Translations under genes and position numbers: made by a program
From: an uncultured Hyphomonas sp.
GTDB lineage: Bacteria; Pseudomonadota; Alphaproteobacteria; Caulobacterales; Hyphomonadaceae
Length of the DNA: 64,000 bases
NCBI RefSeq assembly: GCF_963678875.1
Contig: NZ_OY787456.1
Span: forward strand, 1,302,001 to 1,366,000
Direction: 5' to 3'
Notes under the pieces: generated by a model
What the model was told of the DNA's origin: nothing
Database searches by the model: none
Seen by the model: the letters and a program-made list of their open reading frames with translations, nothing else
Shown here: piece after piece, positions 1 through 8,555 of the stretch
Layout: every line of letters begins with the position of its first letter
How positions within the stretch are numbered: position 1 is the stretch's first letter

Positions 1-28
1 GTCGTTGGATGCGTCCTGCGGACAAGGC

Positions 29-784
29 CTATCGCGGGTTGAGGCTGAAGGCCGGCTGGGTCTCGCGCATCGCGCGAACGGCATCCAGCATCTGTCTTTT
101 TTCAGACTCCAGCGCCGCTTCCAGCCTGTCCCGGATCCGGTCCGCTTGCGCCGTCTTGTAGCGGGTCAGGGAAGCTGAGGGCAGGGAAAGGAGTTTCTCA
201 AGCAGTCGGTCCAGCGCTGCGTCGATCTCATCGGCTGGCGTGAGCCGAGGAGCGATCCGGTCGTGGACAAGGGCGTCTGCATTCACATCCTCGCCGGTCC
301 AGACGATTTCGCGTGCGCGGGCCGGGCCGCACGCTTCCTCCAGCAACCAGGTCACGCCGCCGCTCGCATAGAGACCGTGCCCGGCTTCCGGAAAGCGCAT
401 CCGGCTCGTCTCGCTCCACAGCGTGAAATCCGCATTGAGCGGCCAGGCGCCACCGGCGCCAATCGCCCAGCCCTGGGTCACACAGACCACAGGCTTGTGC
501 CCCAGCATGATCTGACGGGTCACATTCTGGAACCGTTCGACAATGGCCACGGCTTCGGCCGGTTCAGGAGGTGCTTCGCTCAGTTCGCGCAGGTCTTCCC
601 CGGCGCAGAAATCTCGGCCGGCCCCGCGGAGCACGATGACGTCCACGCCATCTTCTGCGAGCGCCCGGTCGAGACTCCGTTCGAGGGTCTGCAACATCTG
701 CCGGCTGATGGCATTGCGAACGTCAGGACGGTTGAGCGTGATCCGCGCAACCCGTCCTGAACGCGCATACAGGACATCGCTCAT
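29..784 (-). CDS. Enoyl-CoA hydratase/isomerase family protein
   Basis: A 251-residue crotonase-fold protein, probably hydrating or isomerising an enoyl-CoA in the cytoplasm. The oxyanion-hole segments GRDFCAGEDL and GWAIGAGGAWPL are visible, followed by PEAGHGLYASGG where the first catalytic acid usually sits. The open frame runs about 47 codons further upstream, but the start at 784 begins with typical family sequence (MSDVLYARSGRVARITLNRP) and overlaps the stop of the upstream ligase by 4 bp (ATGA). It is therefore translationally coupled and is the last gene of a MaoC-ligase-hydratase operon. Family certain, substrate unknown. Confidence 0.9.
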   Translation of the reverse strand: MSDVLYARSGRVARITLNRPDVRNAISRQMLQTLERSLDRALAEDGVDVIVLRGAGRDFCAGEDLRELSEAPPEPAEAVAIVERFQNVTRQIMLGHKPVVCVTQGWAIGAGGAWPLNADFTLWSETSRMRFPEAGHGLYASGGVTWLLEEACGPARAREIVWTGEDVNADALVHDRIAPRLTPADEIDAALDRLLEKLLSLPSASLTRYKTAQADRIRDRLEAALESEKRQMLDAVRAMRETQPAFSLNPR

Positions 785-2403
785 GGCGCCGCTGCAGTCC
801 CAATATCCGTGGCAGCCCGTTCGCGCAATGTGACCTTGTCGACCTTGCCGATCGGCAGCAGGGGCAATTCGCGGACAAGGAAAAAGCGCTTGGGGATTTT
901 GTAATTGGCGAGGTTTTCCCGGCAATGCGCCTCAAGGGCTTCAGCCGTCAGGTCTCCATTCACCAGCACATAAGCGATGCCCACTTCCTGCCAGACAGGA
1001 TCGCTAATGCCGATGACGGCGGCAATATCGACCTGCGGATGGCTTTCAATGACGTTCTCCACTTCGCGTGGGTACACATTGTAGCCGCCGGATTTGTACA
1101 TCTCCTTGGAGCGCCCGACGATGGAATAGGTGCCATCGGGGTTGCGCTGGCCGAGGTCGCCGGTCGAGAGCCAGCCGTCGGCGCTCAGTGTTTCGGCCGT
1201 CGGCCCCGGCCGGTTCCAGTAGCCGAGCATGTTGTAAGCCGACCGGGCCTGGATCTCTCCGGTGACTCCGATGTCCGTGATCACGTCCGCGCCATTGGCG
1301 AGGCGGACATCGACGCCCGGCATCGGCCAGCCAACGGTTCCGGACAGGACCTCCTTGTTCCGGCTGGGCGGCACGATCGTCATGGCGCCGCAGCTTTCGG
1401 TCATGCCGTAATTGGTGGCCAGCGGCGCGCCATGCTCCAAAAGCCGGTCGAGCAGGTCCGCCGGCATCGGCGCGCCTTCCCAGACGATCAGCTTCACGGC
1501 GGAGAGGTCGGTTTCCGGGAAGGCCTCATCGGCGTACTGCAGCTGGAACACGCTGGGCACAGAGGCCCAGAGCGTGACGGCTTCCTGTTCCATCAGCTCC
1601 AGGGACCGGCGCGGCGAGAAGTTCTCGAGGAAGACGATGGTGCCACCGGCGACCAGGGTGGGCGTCGATACGTCCACGACACAGCCGATATGATTGACCG
1701 GGAAATAGTTGAGCATGCGCAGGGGGACGACCGGCCAGACCCGGTTCTGCTCCAGGCTGAACTCGACAATGCCCTGATGATGAAGCAGCGCGCCTTTCGG
1801 CCGGCCGGTGGAGCCGGACGTATACACGATCATGCAGGCATCGCGCCCGCCGCAGGCTTCGCGCGCCGCGGCAAGGCTTGCCTGCGGAACATGCATGCCC
1901 TGGGTCAGAAAGGCGTCGAGGCCGATGGCACCCGGCGGAATGCCGCCGGTCCCCTCGTCGAGGATGATGGTTTGCCGAATGGACGGCGTGCTGCCAGCCA
2001 GTGACACCAGCTCCGGCGTGTAGTCCCGGCCCTCGATCTGCGACCGCGCCAGGAGCAACACGGGCTGGCTGTCTTCGGTCACATAGGTGAGCTCGTTCAG
2101 CTGGTAGCGCGGATTGAGGCCGACCCAGATGCCGCCGATGGAGGCGGTTGCCAGGAAGCAGACAAAATAATCCGGGCTCGGCGTGCACAGCGTGGCCACC
2201 CGGTCTCCCTTGCGCACACCGGCGCTCAGCAGGGCGCGGGCAAGGGCCTCCACTTTATCATGGAACTGACGATAGGAGACATGCTGGCCTTCCAGGACCA
2301 TGGCTGGCGTGTCCGGCGTCTGGGCGGCATAGTGGCCGACAAAGTCACTGATCCGGGGGAAGGCGGGCGGCAAATCAAAGCCTTCAGGGGCAGAGAGGGG
2401 CAT
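781..2403 (-). CDS. AMP-dependent acyl-CoA synthetase/ligase
   Basis: A 540-residue ANL-superfamily ligase that activates a carboxylic acid to its CoA thioester through an acyl-adenylate. The P-loop-like motif YTSGSTGRPKG lies near residue 200, GWLSTGDLG and the hinge GRSKEMYKSGGYNVYP follow near 400-430, and the C-terminal catalytic lysine lies in LPIGKVDK. Full length for the family. It lies 51 bp downstream of the MaoC-like hydratase and overlaps the enoyl-CoA hydratase start, so the three genes form one operon suited to activating and then hydrating an unsaturated acid. The substrate cannot be read from the sequence. Confidence 0.93.
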   Translation of the reverse strand: MPLSAPEGFDLPPAFPRISDFVGHYAAQTPDTPAMVLEGQHVSYRQFHDKVEALARALLSAGVRKGDRVATLCTPSPDYFVCFLATASIGGIWVGLNPRYQLNELTYVTEDSQPVLLLARSQIEGRDYTPELVSLAGSTPSIRQTIILDEGTGGIPPGAIGLDAFLTQGMHVPQASLAAAREACGGRDACMIVYTSGSTGRPKGALLHHQGIVEFSLEQNRVWPVVPLRMLNYFPVNHIGCVVDVSTPTLVAGGTIVFLENFSPRRSLELMEQEAVTLWASVPSVFQLQYADEAFPETDLSAVKLIVWEGAPMPADLLDRLLEHGAPLATNYGMTESCGAMTIVPPSRNKEVLSGTVGWPMPGVDVRLANGADVITDIGVTGEIQARSAYNMLGYWNRPGPTAETLSADGWLSTGDLGQRNPDGTYSIVGRSKEMYKSGGYNVYPREVENVIESHPQVDIAAVIGISDPVWQEVGIAYVLVNGDLTAEALEAHCRENLANYKIPKRFFLVRELPLLPIGKVDKVTLRERAATDIGTAAAP

Positions 2404-2454
2404 GGCAGTTCACTCAGTTGAATTCGGCAATTGGCTCAGGGCGTGCGGGCGATC

Positions 2455-2940
2455 CTATTTGTTGATCCAGATCGCGAGCCATTCGCCAATGAGGGCAGGG
2501 CGCTCTTCGCCCTCGATTTCGATGCGGCAATCGAATTTCACCATCTGACGGCCCTTTTCATCGGTATAGTTTTCCAGCGTCTTGAAATGCCCGCGCACCC
2601 GGCAGCCGACCGGGACAGGGGAGACCAGCCGCATCCGGTCGAAACCATAGTTCAGGAAGTAGCCGATGTCCGCATGATCGCGGTCATTCGAGTCGCCCAT
2701 GGCCGAATGCAGGAAATGGGTGAGCAGGGACATGGTGAGAAAGCCGAAGGCAATCGTTTTGCCGAACGCGCTGTTTTCGGCGGCCCATTCCGGGTCGATA
2801 TGCATCGGGTCCGGGTCGAGCGTGACATCGCCGAAACCGGAGATCATTGGCTGGTTGACGGTCACCCATTCAGAGGTGCCGACATCTTCTCCCGGGCGGA
2901 ACATCGCGAAATCGACGAGACCGGTTTGATTATCACTCAT
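2455..2940 (-). CDS. MaoC-like (R)-specific enoyl-CoA hydratase
   Basis: A 161-residue hot-dog-fold protein. The hydratase signature with catalytic Asp and His is visible as FGDVTLDPDPMHIDPEWA, followed by GFLTMSLLTHFL. An ATG five codons further upstream (2955) is possible, but 2940 (MSDNQTG) gives the usual length and a sensible leader. It is the promoter-proximal gene of the operon with the ligase and the crotonase. The upstream palindrome overlaps its probable -10 box, so expression is likely repressor-controlled. Confidence 0.88.
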   Translation of the reverse strand: MSDNQTGLVDFAMFRPGEDVGTSEWVTVNQPMISGFGDVTLDPDPMHIDPEWAAENSAFGKTIAFGFLTMSLLTHFLHSAMGDSNDRDHADIGYFLNYGFDRMRLVSPVPVGCRVRGHFKTLENYTDEKGRQMVKFDCRIEIEGEERPALIGEWLAIWINK

Positions 2941-2961
2941 AGACTTGTGCCCCATTTCCTA

Positions 2962-3003
2962 TTGACAAAAATGAGTATGGTCTCATTTTCATATTTAAGT
3001 CAA
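2962..3003. promoter_or_regulatory. Divergent promoter region with perfect 8-bp operator palindrome
   Basis: Between the MaoC gene and the MFS gene lies AAAATGAG-N6-CTCATTTT (2968-2989), a perfect dyad. On the minus strand TTGACT (3003-2998), an 18-bp spacer and CATACT (2979-2974) form a plausible promoter for the CoA operon whose -10 lies inside the dyad. On the plus strand TTGACA (2962-2967) abuts the left arm. The arrangement suits a dimeric repressor such as a TetR or GntR protein; no regulator gene lies next to it. Confidence 0.6.
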
Positions 3004-3072
3004 CCGGACCCGCGTCTATCTGCGACATTCGGGCGGGACAGTGCCAGACGATACGACCGGGGAGCAGGATCA

Positions 3073-4371
3073 ATGGGGCCGACACCACGCAGGATACTTC
3101 TTTCCTACAGTATGGGATCGATCGGGACCGGTCTCTATCTCACTGTTCCGAGTATTCTGCTTCTTTACTACCTGACACAAATCCTGGGCATTGCGCCGGC
3201 GCTGGCAGGGCTTGCCGTGTTCCTGCCAAGGCTCTGGGACGTGGTCACCGATCCGGCCATGGGGTGGATCTCGGATCGCACCCGGACCCCGCTTGGCCGG
3301 CGCCGGCCATACCTTCTGATTGGTGCGATCCTGACCTCCCTGACATTCGGCTTCCTGTTCAGTGCACCGGCGTTTCCGACCCCGGCCATGAGCTTTGTCT
3401 ATGTGCTGGTGATCTATGTGCTGAGCGCGACGGCCTACACCGTCTACGCCGTGCCATACTTGTCGATGCCATCTGAAATGAGCTCCGACAGTGCAGAGCG
3501 TTCCCGCATTATGAGCTACCGCATGACGTTTGCGATGCTGGGCGTCCTTGCCGGGTCGGCGCTGGCACCGGCGCTGCTGGAATTCTATGGCGGCGGGCGG
3601 GGTGGGTTCGCAGCCATGTCCTGGACAATCGGGGCGCTCTGCGCCGCGACAATGCTGTTGGCTTTCATGGGCACGGCACGCTCGCCGGACGTGTCTGCCC
3701 CCGCAGAAGACGCGCGCGGCAGGGGCAGGCTGTCAGACCTGCGCAAGGATCCAGACTTCCTGGCCCTTGCGCTGGCCTATATCGCCCAGCTCGCCGGCTT
3801 CGGCGTGTTTGTGGGTGCGACGCCTTATTATGTGACCGACGTGACCGGCCGGAGCGAGGCGGCGATTTCCGAGATGTTCCTGTCGCTGATGGGCGGCACG
3901 GTCCTTTCGCTTTTTGCCTGGAACATTCTGGCCAACAGGATCGGCAAGGCGCGGGCCTACCTGTTTGCCGGCCTGATCGTCGCGGCCGGATTCGCCATTT
4001 TCTGGCTGACGGCGCTGGATGGCCACAGGGCGGTGACCTTGCTGGCAACGCTCATCATCGGGATTGGCTTTGGCGGCCTCCAACTACTGCCCTTTGCCAT
4101 GCTGACGGACGTGATCCACGCGGCCCGCCTGCGCGGACGGGATTCTGCCGGGGTCTATACCGGGGCATGGACAGCCGTTGAAAAGGGCGGGCTGGCGCTT
4201 GGCCCCCTGATTGTCGGCGGCGTACTCAGCCTTGGTGGCTATGTTTCCGGCGCCGATTTGCAGGGAGACGGCGCCGTCGAAGCCATTCGTGCGGCCATGA
4301 CTCTGGTGCCTGCAGCATTTGTGCTGATCAGTATTCCCATTATATTTCGGTGTCGAGTTGCCGCCTTATGA
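3073..4371 (+). CDS. MFS transporter, GPH/MFS_2 type
   Basis: A 432-residue inner-membrane carrier with about twelve hydrophobic segments. The GPH-type loop DPAMGWISDRTRTPLGRRRPY follows TM2-3 and identifies the glycoside-pentoside-hexuronide:cation symporter branch. ATG 3073 was chosen because it follows GGAGCAGGA and begins immediately before TM1 (MGPTPRRILLSYSMGS); the much longer upstream open frame runs antisense through the MaoC gene. Divergent from the CoA operon, so it may import that operon's substrate, which is inference. Confidence 0.88.
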   Translation: MGPTPRRILLSYSMGSIGTGLYLTVPSILLLYYLTQILGIAPALAGLAVFLPRLWDVVTDPAMGWISDRTRTPLGRRRPYLLIGAILTSLTFGFLFSAPAFPTPAMSFVYVLVIYVLSATAYTVYAVPYLSMPSEMSSDSAERSRIMSYRMTFAMLGVLAGSALAPALLEFYGGGRGGFAAMSWTIGALCAATMLLAFMGTARSPDVSAPAEDARGRGRLSDLRKDPDFLALALAYIAQLAGFGVFVGATPYYVTDVTGRSEAAISEMFLSLMGGTVLSLFAWNILANRIGKARAYLFAGLIVAAGFAIFWLTALDGHRAVTLLATLIIGIGFGGLQLLPFAMLTDVIHAARLRGRDSAGVYTGAWTAVEKGGLALGPLIVGGVLSLGGYVSGADLQGDGAVEAIRAAMTLVPAAFVLISIPIIFRCRVAAL

Positions 4372-4440
4372 GGTTATGCTTTGGAATTGTCATGTGTGGA
4401 CGGCCCCGGTTCTGCAAGTACAAAGTGGAGCGAGTGATAA

Positions 4441-4608
4441 TCTGAGGGATGCGGTCATGTGTCCGGCCTGTTTGCACGGCATGAGCCAGTTGAAATCGAT
4501 GAAATCCGCAAAGCTCTGCGTGATTTGCTAACGCACAAAACTCGCGGAAGAGTGTTCATCAATATTGCTGATAGTCGGCCAACATCGGCCTCGTTGGAGA
4601 AATCATGA
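4441..4608 (+). pseudogene. C-terminal remnant, possibly of an MDR quinone oxidoreductase
   Basis: An open frame without an ATG ends in a TGA that overlaps the ATG of the S41 gene (ATGA at 4605-4608). The tail HEPVEIDEIRKALRDLL followed by TRGRVFINI resembles the last 40 residues of zinc-binding dehydrogenase/quinone oxidoreductases, in which a helix precedes a GRV-type strand. A GTG at 4459 could give a 49-residue peptide, but the appearance is of a truncated gene still abutting its former downstream partner. The family guess is from memory. Confidence 0.4.
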
Positions 4609-5870
4609 AACCTGCGCTCATATCCATTGTGCTGGCGGCAACACTCTCCGCATCTGCGGAAGCGAAATCACCACGCGAGGATGCTCTCTGGCTTGAGGAC
4701 ATAGATAGTTATGTGACCGGACTCGAAAGCAACCACATCGACCTCTACCATCAGGTTTCCCGCGACGAGTTTGCCCGCCAGCTTGATCTGCTGCGAGAAG
4801 ATTTGCCGGAGCTTACGGATGCCGAGATCGTCGCCGCCTTGATGAAGATTACGCATTCGGTGGGCGACGGCCATACATCCATGCCGCTTTGGAATTCGGA
4901 GCCAAAACGGTTTCCGATCCAGATTAGATGGATAGGAGGTGAAGCTGTCATCACCGGAACCACTGCCGACAACGCTGAATTGCTTGGGGCTGTCGTGAAG
5001 CGCTGGAATGGTCTTGCGATCGACGCGGTTTACGAGCGGCTGGCGCCCTACGTCCCATTCGTCGAGAACAAACACTCCGAAGCAGTCCGGGTGGGACAGT
5101 ACCTGACTTTTGCGGACCTTGGTCACGCTATCGGCATCTCGACAGGTTCCGACCGAGTGACGATTGAGGTCTCGCAAGGAGCCGATACCCGGGAAATACA
5201 GCTCGAGGCTTTGGATCCCCAAGAGCTAAGAGAGCAACTTTCCGAGAAAATCACCTATCGCCACGATCTCAATGCAGAACCCACGATGATCAAGGCGTCA
5301 GGCATTCGGTTTGTTTTGCTCGAAGGCGGTGCGACGGGATACATCCAGTTTGATAGCTATCCCGAACCAGAGGAAATGCGCGAATTTGCGAACTCGGTAT
5401 TCGAAGCGCTCGAGGCCGCAAATGCGCAGAATATTGTTATCGATTTTCGCGAGAGCTTTGGGGGAAACTATTTCGTCGGCCTGATGCTTGCGGCGGAACT
5501 CGTCGCGCTCGACGGGATCGACTGGCGGCACGGCACCTATGTACTGATAAGCGGAATCACATTCTCTGCGGCAATGAGCAATTCAGCGCAGTTTGCCAAC
5601 ATCCTCAATGCGAAGCTTGTCGGTGAGCCTACAGGAGCCAACCCCTGTGGGTATCAGGACATGGGCCAGTTCGAGCTGCCGAATTCGGGGCGACTCGTCA
5701 CATACTCGAAGCGAGAATATTGCTTTGCAAATTCCGTTGATGGCGCGTTGCAGCCGGATGTCCCTGTTCCGCTCGTCCGCGAAGACTATGTGACCGGCAA
5801 CGACCCTGCAATGAATTGGATTCTGGGCGATATCGCTGCGCGCCGCGAAAAACACGACCGCGTCGAATAG
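4605..5870 (+). CDS. Exported S41-family peptidase-like protein
   Basis: 421 residues with a cleavable signal peptide (MKPALISIVLAATLSASAEA) and a tail-specific-protease fold. THSVGDGHTSMP is the N-terminal cap motif, GYIQFDSYPEP starts the catalytic core, VIDFRESFGGN is the substrate-binding strand, and GITFSAAMS carries the candidate nucleophilic Ser, followed by GEPTGANPCGY. A PDZ domain is weak or absent. The protein probably acts in the periplasm. Its start overlaps the stop of the remnant above. Base composition is lower in GC than the surrounding chromosome. Confidence 0.8.
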   Translation: MKPALISIVLAATLSASAEAKSPREDALWLEDIDSYVTGLESNHIDLYHQVSRDEFARQLDLLREDLPELTDAEIVAALMKITHSVGDGHTSMPLWNSEPKRFPIQIRWIGGEAVITGTTADNAELLGAVVKRWNGLAIDAVYERLAPYVPFVENKHSEAVRVGQYLTFADLGHAIGISTGSDRVTIEVSQGADTREIQLEALDPQELREQLSEKITYRHDLNAEPTMIKASGIRFVLLEGGATGYIQFDSYPEPEEMREFANSVFEALEAANAQNIVIDFRESFGGNYFVGLMLAAELVALDGIDWRHGTYVLISGITFSAAMSNSAQFANILNAKLVGEPTGANPCGYQDMGQFELPNSGRLVTYSKREYCFANSVDGALQPDVPVPLVREDYVTGNDPAMNWILGDIAARREKHDRVE

Positions 5871-5942
5871 AGATCGCAATCTCTGAGCCACCCATCTTTG
5901 AACTGCATTGCCTGACACCAAGTCGTCAAAAGTTCTTGAGAG

Positions 5943-6229
5943 GGCATTGTCAGGAGAACGGGACTTGAGACGGCTATCCTTGGCATTAGCCTCGGAAAAT
6001 GACGAAATCACCCTTCCGCCACTTCAAGACTTCGCCCGAAATTATCCAACTCGCGGTTATGGTGTATGTCCGGTTTCCGCTGTCATTGCGAAATGTCGAA
6101 GACCTGCTTCACGAGCGCGGTATCGATATCTGTCATGAAACGGCGCGGCATTGGGTGGACCGTTTCGGTACTCACTTCCCATACAAGATCCGGAAACATA
6201 GACCTGTTCGAACAAGGCAATTGATCTGA
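5943..6229 (+). mobile_element. IS6-family insertion sequence remnant (5' end only)
   Basis: From 5999 a 76-codon frame encodes the N-terminus of an IS6/IS26-type transposase, with FRHFKTSPEIIQLAVMVYVR, PLSLRNVEDLL and ERGIDICHETARHWVDRFG all typical. The family is about 230 residues long, so the DDE catalytic domain is missing. Homology stops near 6200, where the IS3 remnant begins. GGCATTGTCAG at 5943 may be the left terminal repeat, as it resembles the GGC(A/T)CTGTTGC ends of the family. Not functional. Confidence 0.8.
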
Positions 6230-6700
6230 GCCCCGATTGGTCCCGCATTCGAATGGAGAGTCTGTCGCAAGGAGACAGACAATGCGGAAGAGCAAATTCC
6301 GCGAAGAACAAATCATCGCTATCCTAGCGGAACATGAGCGCGGGATGGCGACCTCGGAGGTCTGCCGGAATCACGGCGTCAGCTCGGCCATCTTTTTCAA
6401 GTGGAAAGCAAAGTTCGCAGGCATGGACGTCAAGGACGCGTGTCGGCTTCAGACACTGGAGACGGAGAACGCTCGTCTGAAGAAGCTGCTGGCGGACCGC
6501 ATGCTGGATGTGTCGATCCTGAAAGATCTGTTGGGAAGTGAGGCCTGACCGCCACCGGTTCGAGGAAGGGCCGAACATGACGACGCCCCAGGCGAAGCGG
6601 GCAGCGGCGCTGAAGACGATGGAGACTTACGACGGACAGGAAACTGCGAATTTCTGCCTCACGTCCAAACCACCTCGTGTATCCGGAAACTCGCCCTAAG
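6222..6700 (+). mobile_element. IS3-family (IS407-like) element remnant with intact orfA
   Basis: OrfA runs 6282-6548 (88 residues): MRKSKFREEQIIAILAE, GMATSEVCRNHGVSSAIFFK and a C-terminal leucine-zipper-like ETENARLKKLLADRMLD are standard for the HTH subunit of IS407-group transposases. OrfB starts at 6577 (MTTPQAKRAA) but loses homology after about 20 codons and stops at 6699, so the DDE domain is deleted. TGATCTGAGCCCCGATTGG at 6223 probably is the left end. The element sits on the truncated end of the IS6 copy, giving nested debris. Confidence 0.8.
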
Positions 6701-6872
6701 TGTTCCCTTGCTGATGTATGGCGGATGTTGGATCTAAACCACGTTGGTGCGCAGCTTCTTCTTTTTCGTGCGCCAACTGGTCCCGAGTGAATCTACTCGC
6801 TTTACAGGTTGTTGTAGTGTTCCATCCCATCCTTAACAGGAGATCTGTTGTTGCTATTGTTGAAGGCGATTG

Positions 6873-6917
6873 TTTACACCGAGACGGTCAGCGGTTCGAG
6901 CCCGTTAGCGCCCACCA
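6873..6917 (+). other. 3' fragment of tRNA-Val(TAC), candidate attachment-site remnant
   Basis: Forty-five bases match the 3' half of an alphaproteobacterial tRNA-Val: anticodon loop TTTACAC, the 3' side of the anticodon stem (CGAGA), T arm AGCGG-TTCGAGC-CCGTT, acceptor strand AGCGCCC, discriminator A and CCA. The 5' half is absent; the preceding sequence has no D arm. A run of six T (6921-6926) follows, as after a tRNA gene. The fragment begins exactly at the first base of the anticodon loop, a usual crossover point of tRNA-targeting tyrosine integrases. Confidence 0.75.
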
Positions 6918-7064
6918 TCCTTTTTTACGTTATGGCTTTCCGCTGCGAATCCGGTCTGTAAACCAACCCGCGAGTCTTGCTTCTTGAAGCTGTGTAAGCA
7001 CGTCTCACGCAATCCGGACTCAATTATCTCGGATCAGCTGGATGGAAACGGGGGACAGGTTCAG
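6918..7064. other. Non-coding junction after the tRNA-Val fragment
   Basis: Together with 6701-6872 this stretch between the IS debris and the first small gene holds no convincing reading frame on either strand. It contains only the tRNA fragment and its T run. A weak AGG at 7057-7059 precedes the GTG chosen for the next gene. Confidence 0.5.
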
Positions 7065-7652
7065 GTGAGTTCATATTCCTACCATAGCGTCATGCCGCAC
7101 CGTGTGGCTGTCACGTGTCCCGAATGCGCCGGTGAAGCCGTTTTCGAATTTGCGGAACGCGTCAGGATCAAGACGAAGAATGACCTTCATTGGTTTGAAA
7201 AATCGAAACACTTTGATTGCCTGAAAGAGGCCGGTCCGAATGGGCAGGAGTATCATTCAGCGATCTATTACAATGGGCTGATGGGCAACGCCCTCCCGTT
7301 GATAAGCGATCTTCCGCGAGGATATCGAATCGATGATTGGGCGCACTCCGATCACATGTTCCGTTCCTTGAACGACTGGCGAGGTACTTTCGTCTGCGAG
7401 TCTTGTGGCAAACGCAGCAAGCACTCTCTGGACTGGCCGAGGGAGGCCTATTTCCAGATAGAGTACAGAGATCAGAATTTGTGGGCGTTTGATCGTGCAA
7501 GCACCGTGGAGCTGATAGACTATATCGGCGCGTCGCACCGGAAGACGGACGATTTTATCTATTGGCCGTTCCTGATGAAAATACCTCACGTCTTCCTGAC
7601 AAGGCAGGCGCGGGAGACGGTCGAAAAGCGTTTGAGAAAGAGATTGGCTTGA
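7065..7652 (+). CDS. Orphan protein with two CxxC zinc-ribbon knuckles
   Basis: About 195 residues, unrecognised. Two CxxC pairs, TCPEC near the N-terminus and VCESCGKRS near residue 110, suggest a split zinc ribbon; the rest is mixed alpha/beta with a basic C-terminus (KRLRKRLA). GTG 7065 follows ACAGG at good spacing; ATG 7092 (MPHRVAVTCPEC) is the alternative but lacks a ribosome site. The stop is one base before the ATG of the next gene, so the two are co-translated. First gene of the accessory small-gene region; function unknown. Confidence 0.65.
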   Translation: MSSYSYHSVMPHRVAVTCPECAGEAVFEFAERVRIKTKNDLHWFEKSKHFDCLKEAGPNGQEYHSAIYYNGLMGNALPLISDLPRGYRIDDWAHSDHMFRSLNDWRGTFVCESCGKRSKHSLDWPREAYFQIEYRDQNLWAFDRASTVELIDYIGASHRKTDDFIYWPFLMKIPHVFLTRQARETVEKRLRKRLA

Positions 7653-7653
7653 G

Positions 7654-8100
7654 ATGGGCACCGCCGCCAAATTCATGGACGGCACTGAGATCAGCCTGAC
7701 CTGCTGGCGGGATTGGTATGACGGTCCGGTGTCCGGGCTCGCGCAATGGGGCGGCAGAGATGTCTGGTTCCGCCCGACGAGCGATGCGGGAGAAGAGACC
7801 CGCACCTATGAGATATTTGACCTTGTACCGGAGCAGGTCGCGGGATGCCTGACCTGGTTTGAGGAAAAGCGCGAATGGTTCGAAACACGAGCGCCGCAAA
7901 TCCGTAAAATAAGACGCGATGTTACCGACACGGCAGAACAGGAATGCCCGATTGCGGCGCAAGGACTGTCCCTACGGGAATGGAATGGTCCCGAGATCTC
8001 GTCGTGTGCGATCGCGCGGTTTGCCGATGACCAAGTGAGGGCTAGCTGGTTTGACGCCGAGCGCTGGTGCCCGCTGCAAGACGAACCAAGTCCGACCTAG
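7654..8100 (+). CDS. Small orphan protein, unknown function
   Basis: 148 residues, soluble, rich in Trp and Glu (LTCWRDWYDG, CLTWFEEKREWFE). No family recognised. It begins one base after the stop of the zinc-ribbon gene, so it is very probably in the same transcript. Size, acidic character and setting among unrelated small genes are those of polyimmunity loci, but that is context only. Confidence 0.65.
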   Translation: MGTAAKFMDGTEISLTCWRDWYDGPVSGLAQWGGRDVWFRPTSDAGEETRTYEIFDLVPEQVAGCLTWFEEKREWFETRAPQIRKIRRDVTDTAEQECPIAAQGLSLREWNGPEISSCAIARFADDQVRASWFDAERWCPLQDEPSPT

Positions 8101-8171
8101 GAAAAGCCATTGTTTTACGTCGTGATAAGCCAGATTGAGCTTAACGGGTATTTTATCAGGGGACTATATTC

Positions 8172-8555
8172 ATGAGATTTGTATTGGTTGCGGCATTGTC
8201 CATGCTCGCGATGAGTTGCCACGCGGAAACCGATTGCGAGTTTCCCGAAGACATGTGCACGGCGCAGGCGGCGTTTGAGCTGGCCGATACGGAGATGGCA
8301 GACACTCTGGGCGCGGTCCAGACGAAGATCGCGAACAATGGTTTTGAGGACTTCATGGTGGAGCCCGGTGACATCGCTGAAAGCCTGGAGCTGGGGCAGT
8401 CCGCCTGGGCGAACTATCGGGATGGCCATTGCGCGGCTGTATTCCGCCTGATGAGCGGGGGAACCTCCCGGCGGGTGGATGAGCTGGACTGCATGACGGA
8501 ACTGACTGAAGCGCGAACAGTGCAATTGCGTGAGCTCTACGACGTCGCGCCATGA
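8172..8555 (+). CDS. LprI/DUF1311-like small exported protein
   Basis: 127 residues with a short signal sequence ending MSCHAE; the cysteine could be lipidated. The Cys-rich pattern CEFPEDMCTAQAAFELADTE, then WANYRDGHC, GGTSRR, LDCMTELTEARTVQLREL matches the DUF1311/LprI lysozyme-inhibitor-like layout (paired cysteines, W-x4-RD-x2-C, GG, late Cys before LT-x2-R). Likely periplasmic. Its stop overlaps the next gene's start by 4 bp. Family assignment is by pattern. Confidence 0.65.
   Translation: MRFVLVAALSMLAMSCHAETDCEFPEDMCTAQAAFELADTEMADTLGAVQTKIANNGFEDFMVEPGDIAESLELGQSAWANYRDGHCAAVFRLMSGGTSRRVDELDCMTELTEARTVQLRELYDVAP

Noticed and set aside
2431..3072. 214-codon N-terminal extension of the MFS transporter
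   Set aside because: It runs antisense through the MaoC gene, and the TM-containing family sequence starts at 3073 after a good ribosome site.
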